Below are positions 25,135 through 35,413 of a DNA stretch of 64,000 nt, in pieces (position 1 is the first letter of the stretch; every line of letters starts with the position of its first letter). Made by a program: the position numbers and the translations under genes. Source of the DNA: Capitulum mitella (Eukaryota > Arthropoda > Thecostraca > Pollicipedomorpha > Pollicipedidae); the NCBI GenBank assembly GCA_030062745.1, contig CP099843.1, positions 5,457,001 through 5,521,000 on the forward strand, written 5' to 3'. Below the pieces are notes generated by a model that was given only the letters and a program-made list of their open reading frames with translations, searched no databases and was not told the origin of the DNA.

Positions 25135-26770
25135 GCGATGACCTCGTGAAATTGCCGATCAGTGCTGAATGAATGGTGAAGTAAGATGCAGTGGTAACTA
25201 ATTTTTCAGTCAATAACTGTTCCAGCACACACATCAGGGAACTTGATCAAAGTTAACCCTTTTGTGTTGCCAAACGATGTCACGTTATGTCGAAATCGCT
25301 ATGCGAAAACTCAATAGGCAACGTGCTTTACGAGTTTTATGCTCCCTAAATATGCCAGAAGTCCATATATATTGGAACACGAATGAATGCGACTGAGACT
25401 GCGCGTTTACTTCGATGTTGGGCGTAATGGATAATCAAAGTGACTATGCCTGTGCAAGCACCTCCAACTTACGTGCGAACAAGCTAATTCAAACTAAAAG
25501 CTATGCGATATGCTTTGGCTGACCACGCATTAATAGCAAGTGGTAGAATACCGTCCGCAAATATATGCATTTTAGCCAATGGCGTCGTGAGGCTGTTTTA
25601 TGTTGTGTGCAAAAAATGCCACAGGCTTTCGTTATTTCTCTTAAATCCCTCGTATGTACCGAACGCAAAACAAGGTCAGATTTCATTTAGGAATTTGTGG
25701 GACGCCACGTAAGAGTCGCAAGTATATTTATGTCTTTGTTTTTGTTCTGTCGTCGTCATCCTGCCGCCGTGCTTCAAGCTCTAAGTTGTTTTCCCCACCT
25801 TTCAGGATTTTCCGCGACCGTGACTTCTCTTTTGAAATTTCATCAGACTGCAAGGTCGTTTATGGAGTTAGCCCAGCGGCTGTTAAATTGCACACGTTGT
25901 GTAGAACATCTGATGTTGTCCAGAGCATATATAGCATACATTTTCCAGCACTTACTTTGAAATAATTTCAATCTATGTGTGTATATATAAGTATGGTGTG
26001 AGTATTTTTGTAGATATTGGCACGACTTCTTCTCTCAAGGATAATTTAGTAAGACTTGAAACATTTTTGTTGAAGAAAACTTATTTTGAATCATTTCAAT
26101 ATAATGCTATGAACTGTATCTGTCAGATCTGTACGTTGCAAAATATGTGATCCCTTAATTTGCTCACGCTGTTTCCTGAAGCTTTGGAGAACATTTCTCC
26201 CTTGATAAAAGCGTGGACAGTTTGAAATACGTTTTCCATGAAACGCATTCCAAAGATGCTGGGTAAATTAAACGCTCATAATATGACTTACCCGGGATGA
26301 CTTAGGAAAAATACAGGTGATGTATTTCATGTCATGTAAACATATTGATTCCTTGGCACTAGGATTCCAGTGCGCATATTCTGTTTGTCGACAGAACTTA
26401 CCGGTTGACACTTAATGATGCCGGTCGCTTACCTTTCCCAGAAAATTACATGGCTGGCAATGCACCATCACTCCTCTCCCAGGCTCAGACCGGGAACAGG
26501 TGCCGTGGGTCGTCCATTTACAGCCGTCCGACCGGCTGCGCTGCACCTGGGTCCGGCGGCCGCCGACCTTCACCACAGGTCACGACTCCTCAGCCGTTAC
26601 GGACCCTCGCAGGGCGCCGCTCCTGGCCTGCGATGGACTATCGCAGGTCGCGGTTCTTGACCTGCAAACGATCACCGTTCCTGGCCTGCCGCGGACCTTC
26701 ACAGGTCTGCGGCACCTGCTGCGGACCCTCACGGGTCACGGCTCCTGACCCTCTGCCGTCTCCGTTCCAG

Positions 26771-26925
26771 GAAACTGCTGGCGGCCGCCGTTCGGGCGAA
26801 CATCACGGACCGTTTCCTCTGGGTGGGCAGCGACTCGTGGGGCGCCAAAGTGCACCCGGTGCGCAACCAGGAGCACGTGGCGGACGGCGCCATCACCATT
26901 TTGCCGCAACGCACCTTGCTGCCAG
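26771..26925 (+). CDS. mGluR: mGluR exon 4: ligand domain with SDSWG motif
   Basis: The exon is 155 bp, entering in phase 2 and leaving in phase 1, with acceptor ..tccgttccag and donor gtgaga. It encodes Arg158 (split codon), residues 159-209 and one base of Gly210. The sequence [12 protein letters not shown] is diagnostic. D179 and S180 match mGlu4 D312 and S313, which bind the ligand amino group, and K184 matches K317, a distal contact in group III receptors. It also carries an N-I-T sequon and the strand [11 protein letters not shown] CpG-rich stretch precedes it, and a long frame there is not part of the exon. Confidence 0.95.
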
Positions 26926-27825
26926 GTGAGAGCGGCGGCCAATAACGCTGCGGGCGTCACGTCGGTCGCGGTCGGACAGGATCGCCCGAGGGAATTCGAG
27001 AATGTTCGGCCCAAACGGATGAGGCTTTGCGTTGTCGGCTTCCGGTGAATTAGGGTCCTTAGAGGGAAAGGTGTTATTCAAGGCCCTGCAGGCAGCAAAA
27101 CTTCAGTATGATTACACGAAATCACATTAGTCTGGTACAAGTAAAGCGTTATGAAGCGAACGAAAGAGTTCCATTGACTAGATGAAACGTTTGTCAGTTT
27201 CGTTTCGCGGAACTGCTCAGCCAAAATCGATGACGGCTTTCGGCAGCTCAATGTGGCATTGTCTGTCCAGAGATGTTTCTGAGGTACGCAGTCAGTGAAT
27301 AATGTACGTCAGACATGGCTCAAGTATTTGTCAAGTGCGTGATTCCAACAAGATTGTGTCCCTTTGTAACGAAGTCGGCAGACATTTTCTGACCAAGGGA
27401 TAAGTCCTCAATGGAGTACAGAACGAAAACTTGTCATTATTCTGCCACATGCACAGGCATAAGAAATGAGGGAAGCGGCAAATTTCCAATGTCCATCTAC
27501 TGTTTCTAAATACATAAACCTTTTCTACAAAACCCACTGCTCAACGTGGCCCTTTGTGACGCTGTCTCATGTACCTCTGCCTTGCACACTGTTTTATTAT
27601 GTATGATGCCGTTTTGTGCGGGGATTTTTTGTGAAGCCTAATATTATATATACATGGCGACTAATATTCACTGGAATGCCACTGAAAACATACACACGTT
27701 TATTCGAAGTATGAGGTGCGTCTGTGCGCCTACGAAATGGTTCAAGCTTTCCGATGGATCTTGCTTATGTTTGGTGTAATATTCGCTCGCACTATCACGC
27801 TCTCTAAAGTGATGAAACCCGCCAG
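26926..27825 (+). other. mGluR: Intron 4 (900 bp)
   Basis: This is a phase 1 intron with donor gtgaga and acceptor ..acccgccag. No repeat, RNA or additional exon is recognised in it. Confidence 0.8.
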
Positions 27826-28050
27826 GTTTTGACCAGTACTTCAAGTCTCTGAGACCCTGGGTCCGCCGGAAGGACTGCAGTCCCGGCAGGAAGACGAAAC
27901 GCAACATCAACTGCCGGGACGTGTGGTTCCGGGAATTCTGGAGCCAGGTATTCAACTGCACCTTCACGAAGACGGACACCGCCATCAAGAAGTGCACGGG
28001 GAAGGAGAAGCTGACGAAGTACAAGCAGGAGGGTCTGGTTCCTTTCGTAG
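27826..28050 (+). CDS. mGluR: mGluR exon 5: lobe 2, with K-to-L change in ligand pocket
   Basis: The exon is 225 bp, phase 1 at both ends, with acceptor ..acccgccag and donor gtaaga. It encodes Gly210 (split), residues 211-284 and one base of Val285. FDQYFKSLRPW and VWFREFWSQVFNCTF are family signatures. Two features stand out. First, the loop KDCSPGRKTKRNINC adds two cysteines (C227, C239) about twelve residues apart that vertebrate receptors lack, suggesting an extra disulfide-closed loop. Second, at YKQEGLVPFV the family has YEQEGK.QFV. The lysine equivalent to mGlu4 K405, which grips the distal carboxylate of glutamate, is Leu280 here. The codon is ctg, so a single-base error does not easily explain the change. 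Confidence 0.95.
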
Positions 28051-28248
28051 GTAAGACGGAAGCGGCCGGATATAGCCGTGACTTGTCCTGTACGCACTGG
28101 TGAGCGTCCTTCAGAACTGTTGAACTATTGTTTGCCGGAACTATTGATCAGATCAGAATAATGACGGCTCGGCACGTTTCCCACGTGCTTTTCAGTTCTT
28201 ACGTTCGCGCACGCTGAATTGCACAAGTTGGCTTGTCGATGAAAGAGT

Positions 28249-28286
28249 CTGATCGGGAGTCTGATCGGGATCAGACTCCCGATCAG
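28249..28286. repeat. 38-bp near-perfect palindrome
   Basis: Arms 28249-28266 (ctgatcgggagtctgatc) and 28269-28286 are exact reverse complements around a 2-bp centre (gg). Shorter pieces of the same words (gatcagac, tctgatcggg) recur up to 28332, so the palindrome appears to have grown by local duplication. Confidence 0.9.
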
Positions 28287-28479
28287 ATCTGACTCAGGAT
28301 CAGACAAGACGATGAGTCTGATCGGGATCAGACCTCAGTGCTATTTAGACGGCGGGACTGGAGTTGTCACGTTTGTATTGAGTATAATGAGTTGCCAGAT
28401 CGATTGTTCCCGATAAGTTTGGTTTCCGTTTGGTCTAATGTGTCCTGTCAAAGTTACGATTATATTAAACAAAGTTGCC

Positions 28480-29170
28480 AGCACTTGGCGCCTGGCTGGC
28501 ATTAATTATGGTTTCCGCGCACCTCCGAGTTCCATTATTTTCAAATTTCCGGGTGGCAATCGACAATCGCAAGCTGTCCCCGTCAGTCATCATGCCACCA
28601 CTGGTAACTGATTCCGTGCAGCGAATATTAACCACGCCTGTATCTCCTTCATCGGCTGTCTATTTTCCCAAGTTATTTCGGCCCGTTTAAGAAGAGCCAG
28701 AAAATGTTTCACCCACTAGTCTTATTTGGCCAGTCACCGCACGGCCGAGGCACCGCCTGGCGCAGAAACACAACACTTTCCGCCGGCTGGCACGCGCTGA
28801 TAATCTTCTCAGCGGCGCACGCTATGCTAATTCCGTTTGATATTAACTCCTATAAATGAGCTGTCTGGTTTCCGGTCTTATTCGGGCGCTGATAGATCGC
28901 CAGCATTTGTTGGTCATCAGCGACAGGCTGGCGGCCGTGGGCGCGAGAGCCGGCGGGGGGGGGGGACGTCGCCGCTGCACCGGCTGCCCGCCCGGCGTAA
29001 CGTCCGGCCTGGCCGAGCCTCGACGCGTCCGGCACCGGATTGTTTTGCAAATTGTGTGCGCCGCGTCGCGCTAGGCAGATGCGCTGATAACGTCGCCGTA
29101 AGGGGAATGGCGGCGGCTGACGGCGACGAGGTGTGGAAACAAGGAGAGAAATGAGGCCGGCAATGGCGGA
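28480..29170. promoter_or_regulatory. Candidate intronic regulatory region
   Basis: GC-rich stretches alternate with short AT cores: gcattaattatgg near 28499, gctgataatc near 28797, gctaattccg near 28826, gctgatagatc near 28890 and gctgataacg near 29081. GATAA and TAATT cores are bound by GATA and homeodomain factors. The clustering is suggestive only, and no conservation can be tested here. Confidence 0.25.
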
Positions 29171-30645
29171 GTGAAATGAATGGTGGTGGGAAAAACAAAC
29201 CGACGGAGAGGCGAGGTAAAAGCGACGAGGCGCGGACCGGAAGAGCAGGAAGGACGAAACTTGTTCCAACATTGCGCTGTGCTGTCGGAAATGAGCTTCT
29301 CTGTGTTTTCATTCTAGATCTAAAGAGCCAAAGGATCCGGGGTTTCCATGGAAATTTCTACGGTCAACCTGCATGAACTTTTCTGTAGGATGGCTTAACT
29401 TGTACCAGGCGTGCACGAAATGAAGCGTAATTTTGTGGCTCCTGAGACTTTCGACAGACTCCGTAACGAACGATTCATTTCGGAGCAAAACACGTCTATA
29501 ATTTTTGATGTTCTTGTTTGCTGCTTTTCCAGTGGCGATGTCTGATGATACTGCATAAACAATAGCACCGAAAGACTGTCCACATTTCAACCAGACTGAA
29601 TTACGTCTTCTTGAGGAGGTTTCGGTTAACGACGTCGTCGGTTCTAGAAACTGATCATGATGATCTGCGGCAGCGGTTTACACTTTCAAAAATCCCTTGG
29701 AACGTTTCGGAAGGTTTGCGGTAAGGGATTTTTTGTCCATTATTCGTAAAGTCAGATTATTTTACTGATCACGAGTCGATTTTACTCGACTTTTCAGCTA
29801 ACATAATAAATAGAGCCGTCCTCATGATGGCTCCATTTCAAACGCCAGACAAACTTGCATTCTAAAGAGGTTTTAGCTTGTAGTCTGCAACACCATACGT
29901 ACTGCAATGGTCGTTGTTTCTTGAGATGCGCTGTTTTAGTAAAGAACACTAAACTGGACTTCGATTAAGCCTGCTGGTGGTATTTGTAGGAGTGTGATAC
30001 GCGCAGTTCCTTTTCTGTGCCGTTTGATGCAGTTTGGTTCGTTTTCAGTGATGATGGCTTGTCCCAGTCAGAGATGACGAACTGTTTCGTTCGATTGCAG
30101 GCGCACTTGAGCCCGCCAAAATGAAACATGGAATATTAGATCTATGTCGGATTTTAAATTTTTATCTAGCCAGTTAAATACTACATGGGTCACGTATAAC
30201 AGGAATCAGACGCCGTGACTAAGTTGTCGATGGTCTAATGGCGTACTACTAGGCACCCAACTCGAATTAGTGAACTTGTCGTAATTGAAACATGCTAAGA
30301 AATATAAAACACTTAACTTTTACCGGGAACTTATTTCATCTCTAATCTGTGGGTCTCTGTCAGCGAAGCCGCCTGATGACTGTCACACAAAATTAGCTGT
30401 CTGCTAAAGCATGAGGTAACATGTAAGTAGAAAAGTTACATGAGGCCCGCAGAACAATGCCATTATTTTGGTTGAAATGTGCGCAGTTCCCAGCTTCCTC
30501 TAAGATTTTCCGTTAGGATCCTTCGAAATGATTAGAATTTTCACATAAATCAGTTTTTCTTAATTTGTTATGGTGTTACGGGTTTCAGTATCGCCTAAAC
30601 ACTGAAATAAGTCTGGGACATTTCACTGTGTACGAAGATTATTAG

Positions 30646-31932
30646 TTAGCCCGGCACCGCCTGGCGTGTTTTCAAATCCGCAACCTCCTGGGTATGTCAA
30701 AAAAGGGCACCCCGTGCTGTTTCAGAATCTGATCGTCGGATCTGAACCGGTCTACTGTCAATCGACAGCCCTGACTGATGTCTTGCGTTTCAGTCTTGCG
30801 TTTCAGAAAATGCTATGTAAGCCCAGTTCACATGACTGACGACATCACAGGCCACGCAAAACGCATAACACGACGTCGGAGAAACTGGCACTGGGCGTAC
30901 ATCATATCATCGGCAAAACTGGTCTTAAAACCTTTAACTGGGTATTAAACGAAAGATCACGATCTTCTGCATCGGAGACATGTCAAAATGGTAAAAAAGT
31001 CGGGTCAACTTCAGCCTAAGTCAGAAATATTGGTCTTACTTTACATGCCAAGGATCGATACCGACTCGCGGCCGTTTTGATTCACGTGACAAAAACGACG
31101 GAAGTGAAACCTTCTGATGATCAGTCATGCATTATCGGCTTTTCATCCGGTCACAGTACTCTAAGTCAGGTTGAATAAGGTTGCATTACCCTTCTCGCCA
31201 AAGAGCAATAATTACTCGCTGGGATTTTTAACTGCATCAAGTACAGAACTGAGATGACATCACGTGATAACTAAATCTACTTTGCTACTTATTGGGTCAA
31301 GGCCAAGCCAGGTCAGGACAGACAGTATTTTTTGATTTGCCGACTAGGAGCAATAATGGCTTTCTGGTGCTACTAAACGACTCTCCGCCGACAATGCTGT
31401 ATTTCATTTCATAATGACATCAACTTACGACGTGACCTGACATGACCTGACGTTGCCTTTGATGAACCTTGCTAAGAGCGCATATAGATTTGTTTGTCTG
31501 GCGTGAACGATGGGGAAGGTCAGCGGCAACCAGTGCTGTCACCCACAATGCAAATCAGTCCAATTGTCATCATGCATGTAACCTAATATGACCTCTAATG
31601 TTGACCTGCCACAGTTGTAGATTCTTTCCGGGACCGTGTCCTATGTAAATCCAGATAATCTATGCATTATATTCTATGCTAATATTACAAAAAACAAAAG
31701 CATGTTCACGCCACCGCCGGAAAAGGCCAAAACATATATACAACGGTTCACTTACGACATCATTTCTCCTTGACCTGACCTAGCATGGAAATGATTTTGA
31801 TGTCAAAATTTGTACAATGGGTTGATGAACCAGTACTGAAAGTTTGGTTGGGCCGACTTTAATGATTCAAAATGTATTCACGAAAAACCAAGGACATGCC
31901 CTATTTGACACCCCTAGGCGGTGCCGGGTTAA
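30646..31932 (+). mobile_element. TTAA-type non-autonomous element, family B, copy 2
   Basis: It starts with TTAG (30646-30649, a mutated TTAA) and CCCGGCACCGCC, and ends with GGCGGTGCCGGG and TTAA (31929-31932). The terminal inverted repeats are therefore at least 12 bp. Subterminal words (gggcaccccgtgctgtttcag on the left) match the reverse complement of the right end of the copy at 23820-25134. It has no coding frame for a transposase. Several TGACCT/AGGTCA-like motifs occur inside. It lies in intron 5. Confidence 0.72.
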
Positions 31933-32949
31933 GAAAACGTAACTCATCAGCTGTCTGTGAATTACATTTGAGCAAGTACACAAACATTCAGAACTGTGGT
32001 TTTCATCGCTTCTGTGACTGCGTTTGCTCCCTTCGGCCGCTCACTCCGTCTGAGCCGTTTCGGTTGATGATGTTCCAGCGTCATCGTTCATATCCGATTT
32101 TGTCTGCCTTTCAGTTTTCACTGTACGTCGGTCTTTGACTTCTGTTATGTGCGTTGTCATGGGGACGACGTAGTACCTTCGCAGCCGGGTCAGCTCGGCT
32201 ATTTTGAACGCATCAGCTGTTCGTCGCACTGCCCGTCCGGGATGGCCGTATCTTTGATGCGGTTCGAGACGGATGGCGAAATAAACCATCCTGCTGGGGT
32301 CGTTCCGCTGTTCTGGGCCATTTGGTGGGAGGAAATCGGAATCTGATAGCACTGAGAGCGACCGGACTGTTCTCGAGACAGAAATGATGGCTTGGCTAAT
32401 ACGGTTGTCATCGTCTTGACTGGCAGCACGGAGGGAACGAAAACGACGTGAAGATGTCCATGCCTGGTGTGGGAGTTTTGCTGAAACTACTGTCGAGTTT
32501 ACTCAGCTTTTCTTTAGCGTGATGTCGAGTTCACTTTTGGAATCTGGGGAAAGACTGGTCGGTTGCTGTAAAACGCCTCCGAAATGTATTAAAGGGCCAG
32601 GATGCATTTGCAATTGAAGATGGCTGCCGGTATTGTTTTAGCATGTTCGTTTTACTTCGAGACTAAGTAACGCCATATTTGTTGTTCCTGCCGTACCTAC
32701 GTCATAAAATAAGGACTTCAATTACATTCATTTGGCCAAGCCATTTCATGGACAATATCTGCTATCAGCTGCGCTGTTCCCACGAACATATCAATAGCAA
32801 ATCGATTAGTATTCTTAAGAAAGAAGTAACTGGTAGCCGATGTGCGCAAACGGCTGGTGGACTGATTAATGCAGCCCTCGAGCTCTCTCTCTCCTCCCTC
32901 CCCCTCTCTCTGCCTCTCTCCCTGACGCCCCACTCTTGCCCGCCGCCAG

Positions 32950-33090
32950 TGGATGCCGTGTACGCCCTGGCTCACGCGCTGCACAACATGATCCTGGAGC
33001 GGTGCGGCTCGATCCGGCTCTGTGACGAAGTTCGGCCGGTGCCCTCCGGCCAGCTGCTGCTCCAGTACATCAGGAACGTCTCCTTCATCG
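32950..33090 (+). CDS. mGluR: mGluR exon 6: ligand-domain hinge region
   Basis: The exon is 141 bp and phase 1 at both ends. A long CT-rich tract and ..cgccgccag form the acceptor; the donor is gtgagc. It encodes Val285 (split), residues 286-331 and one base of Gly332. DAVYALAHALHNM, then ERCGSIRLCDEVRPV and QLLLQYIRNVSFIG, follow the family pattern closely (DAVYAMGHALHAM..LCP..LLKYIRNVNFSG). The cysteine pair RCGSIRLC corresponds to the conserved intradomain disulfide. N-V-S is a possible glycosylation site. Confidence 0.96.
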
Positions 33091-33944
33091 GTGAGCCAGC
33101 CGGCGGAGACGCCCGCCAGCTCCGCTCTGGACGCCACGTCCGCAGCGTGTGTTCGCGAGCTGGAAGAAACGGCGTACGGCATTCAGCGTTTCCCGTTATG
33201 TCGGATGTAGACAGTGTCGAATGGCAGTAACCTGTGCCATTATATTTAGGACATCCAAAACGGCATTCCCCTCTGAGTCTTCTCACCAGAAGAACGATCA
33301 GCAAGATGCTACCATTTTCCCCTTGATGAGGCGCTAAAGCAAGCACGTCGCCGCTCACGCCGGCGCCAATTCTCATCGCAGCCGTGCTCATCCTTTTTAC
33401 TGAACTATTCGCCGGGCGCGCGCCGCCATCAGCGCCGAACCCAATCCTCGCGGAGGCCGCGGTCGGCCCTTCCCGAGCGTTTACGGCTCCTCCCATCCGG
33501 TGGTATGCACCGCCACGCCCCCGGCCAGATCCCCCTCAGCACTGGACCGGCGCCTCGCTCGGTTGCCCCCCCCCCCCCCCGGGATGGGGAGGGCGCCGTC
33601 CGCCGCCCGTTGCCCCGGCGAGCTATTAAAAGGCATAGGTCAAGTGATAGGCTGAGGAAACAGGGTGGAAGTCTTCTGTAGCTACTCTGCTGCTTCTGTA
33701 AGCACTCGCTGGCCCGTTTCCATTACTGTAGACTGCAGCGTCGTCTCGGCAGCGTCCCAGAGGGCTGAAAATACTACCTTACAGGTTTCATTTCGAGAAA
33801 TGGCCAAGCGATATTTCACTTTGAGCTGAAAGATCTATGTTGAGGGTGTCACGTGATATGTCTCCCAGTTTCGACGTTGTTGCACTGGCCTGTGATAGAC
33901 CGCTCGTAAGTACACAGATGATCATCCGTCTCTTTCTTCTGCAG
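33091..33944 (+). other. mGluR: Intron 6 (854 bp)
   Basis: This is a phase 1 intron with donor gtgagc and acceptor ..ctttcttctgcag. It contains a GC-rich block at about 33400-33610 with a C14 run near 33565-33580. No other feature is recognised. Confidence 0.75.
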
Positions 33945-34068
33945 GCAAGCAAAAGCGTCAAGTCCGGTTCGACAAAAATGGCGACGCAACTGGCTTCTAC
34001 GATATCTATCAGTTCCAGAAAAGAGATGGAAAATACGAATATTACCAAATTGGCGAGTGGGTCGAGAG
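33945..34068 (+). CDS. mGluR: mGluR exon 7: end of ligand domain
   Basis: The exon is 124 bp, entering in phase 1 and leaving in phase 2, with acceptor ..ctttcttctgcag. It encodes Gly332 (split), residues 333-372 and two bases of Ser373. VRFDKNGDATGFYDIYQFQ and YEYYQIGEWVE match the family (F.ENGDAPGRYDIYQYQ...VIGSW). The donor is gcaagt after GAGAG, a GC-AG intron; with this boundary the phase joins exon 8 exactly and no GT donor restores the alignment. If the intron were retained, the frame would stay open to a TGA at 34223-34225 and give a truncated, membrane-less product. Codon use is clearly more A/T-rich than in exons 1-6. Confidence 0.93.
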
Positions 34069-34785
34069 GCAAGTGCATATTGAAACTGAAAACCCTGTGG
34101 TATATGGTGGTCAGCTTAGTCAACACGATGGTCAACTTGCATCTTGCACGCATGAACGCGCATTTGGAGGGACGCAGCCAGAGTATCTGATGTCTAGTCT
34201 GGGACCATGTAACAGCATGAACTGAACAAAATGGCTCACATTTGTTTTGTTCTGTTTAGGCATCCTTTATCCCGTGCGCTTAGGTCACGTAAACATTTAT
34301 TTGTAATAAGATCAGGGATGATTGTATTTTGAGCACTGGAAACAAATGGTAGTGTTTCATGTTTCATGCCCTGACTAAGAGCCATGAAAGAGAAAAGCAC
34401 TGTGAAGGGCATACGACGTTTAACGACTGTTTCTAAAGTCATATCTACGTTAATAACTCGGGTTTACAATCGTTAATCGTTATCGTTATCGTTACCGCTA
34501 ATCATATAATCGTTATTTTCGTTTTTCGGAGTGTACAAGAGGTAACTGTGATGGCATAAGACCATGGCAGTCCGTTCGGTTGTCGCACTAAGGCAAGTAA
34601 TTGTACCGCGGATGCGACGCCGTATCTGTAGTGCATGACAGCCCCGATTCGTCCAGGGACACCGTAAAGACACCCGAAACGGGCGACGGCAGCCGCCTTT
34701 CAGTTCATATTTATTAAACAAGAACAATGTCTGGGCGCCGGCGGCGGCTGCGTCCAGCCGTAACTTGGGCAGCGGCGTAGATCTC

Positions 34786-34980
34786 GACCCTCTCTCGGGC
34801 TCGGCCGGTGCAGATTGTCGGCCCTCTCCCGGGCTCAGCCGATGCAGAGAGTCGGCCCTCTCCCGGGTTCGACCGGTGCAGATTGCCGGCCCTCTCCCGG
34901 GCTCGACCGGTGCAGATTGTCGGTGCTCTCATAAGGTCGGCCGGTGCAGAGAGTCGGCCCTCTCCTGGGCTCGGCCGACA
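34786..34980. repeat. 34-bp tandem repeat (~5.7 copies)
   Basis: The unit is gccctctcccgggctcgacc plus ggtgcagattgtcg, with variants gatgcagagagtcg. The fifth unit carries a local replacement (ctcataaggtcg). Long frames over it on both strands are repeat artefacts. It lies in intron 7. Confidence 0.9.
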
Positions 34981-35310
34981 CCCCTGCCCTGCTTCGAACC
35001 GCCGCCACCGTCACCCGCGGTTCCGGTTCTGACCTCGGGCAGACAGATGGCACGGAATATCACGGCTCAGGGGCGTGTGAGCAGGCGGTAAAGAAGCGAA
35101 ACTGGCGCCGTGCCTGTTGTATTTGCGGCGTTGTTATGATGATATGCTCATTGAATCGATGAGCGTTTGTAACCGAGTTGGTGTGAAGTCCACGCTTTTC
35201 GTCCGCATAATCTGGACTCAAGAAAATTTGTCATAGACTTGGAAACCCGCCATTTTGCATTACTTGTTTTGCATCCGTTTACGCTCATAGCGATGCCCAT
35301 TTCCCGACAG

Positions 35311-35413
35311 CAAGAATGATGAAGTGGTTCAATCTGGGATCTACAACGTTAAACAGAGTTCAGAGTACGATAACGGAGAGTACAAGGTCATCGCGTTGGC
35401 TGTGTGTTTCTAG
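35311..35413 (+). pseudogene. mGluR: Degraded duplicate of mGluR exon 7 (or rare alternative exon)
   Basis: After an AG at 35309-35310, the frame beginning AAG at 35312 reads KNDEVVQSGIYNVKQ, then YDNGEYKVIALAVCF, then TAG. It lines up with exon 7 (GFYDIYQFQ..DGKYEYYQIGEW) and with vertebrate mGluR (GRYDIYQYQ..EYKVIGSW). Exon 7 starts gcaag right after its acceptor, and the same gcaag occurs here, but the acceptor G overlaps it, so the frame is off by one base for joining to exon 6. About seven residues are missing in the middle and there is no good donor. Joined to exon 7 instead, the phase fits and the product would end here. I favour a dead tandem exon duplicate. A terminal exon yielding a soluble ligand domain remains possible. 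Confidence 0.55.

Larger units (their letters stand above)
15571..26770 (+). other. mGluR: Intron 3 (11.2 kb)
   Basis: This is a phase 2 intron. It contains AT-rich sequence, a TA dinucleotide array (17015-17150), CpG-rich islands (about 17640-18090, 19960-20480, 23180-23660 and 26500-26770), a tRNA-like fragment on the minus strand (about 22765-22836) and a TTAA-type element (23820-25134). The intervals 15571-17010, 18100-19950, 20480-22760 and 25140-26490 hold no exon or RNA gene I can recognise. Scattered homopolymer runs occur (for example G12 at about 19099-19110). Confidence 0.8.
28051..32949 (+). other. mGluR: Intron 5 (4.9 kb)
   Basis: This is a phase 1 intron. It contains a 38-bp palindrome (28249-28286), a mixed CpG/AT region with GATA- and homeodomain-like words (about 28480-29170), and the second family B element (30646-31932). 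It ends in a CT-rich tract (about 32880-32930) before exon 6. The intervals 29180-30640 and 31940-32870 show nothing I recognise. Confidence 0.8.
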
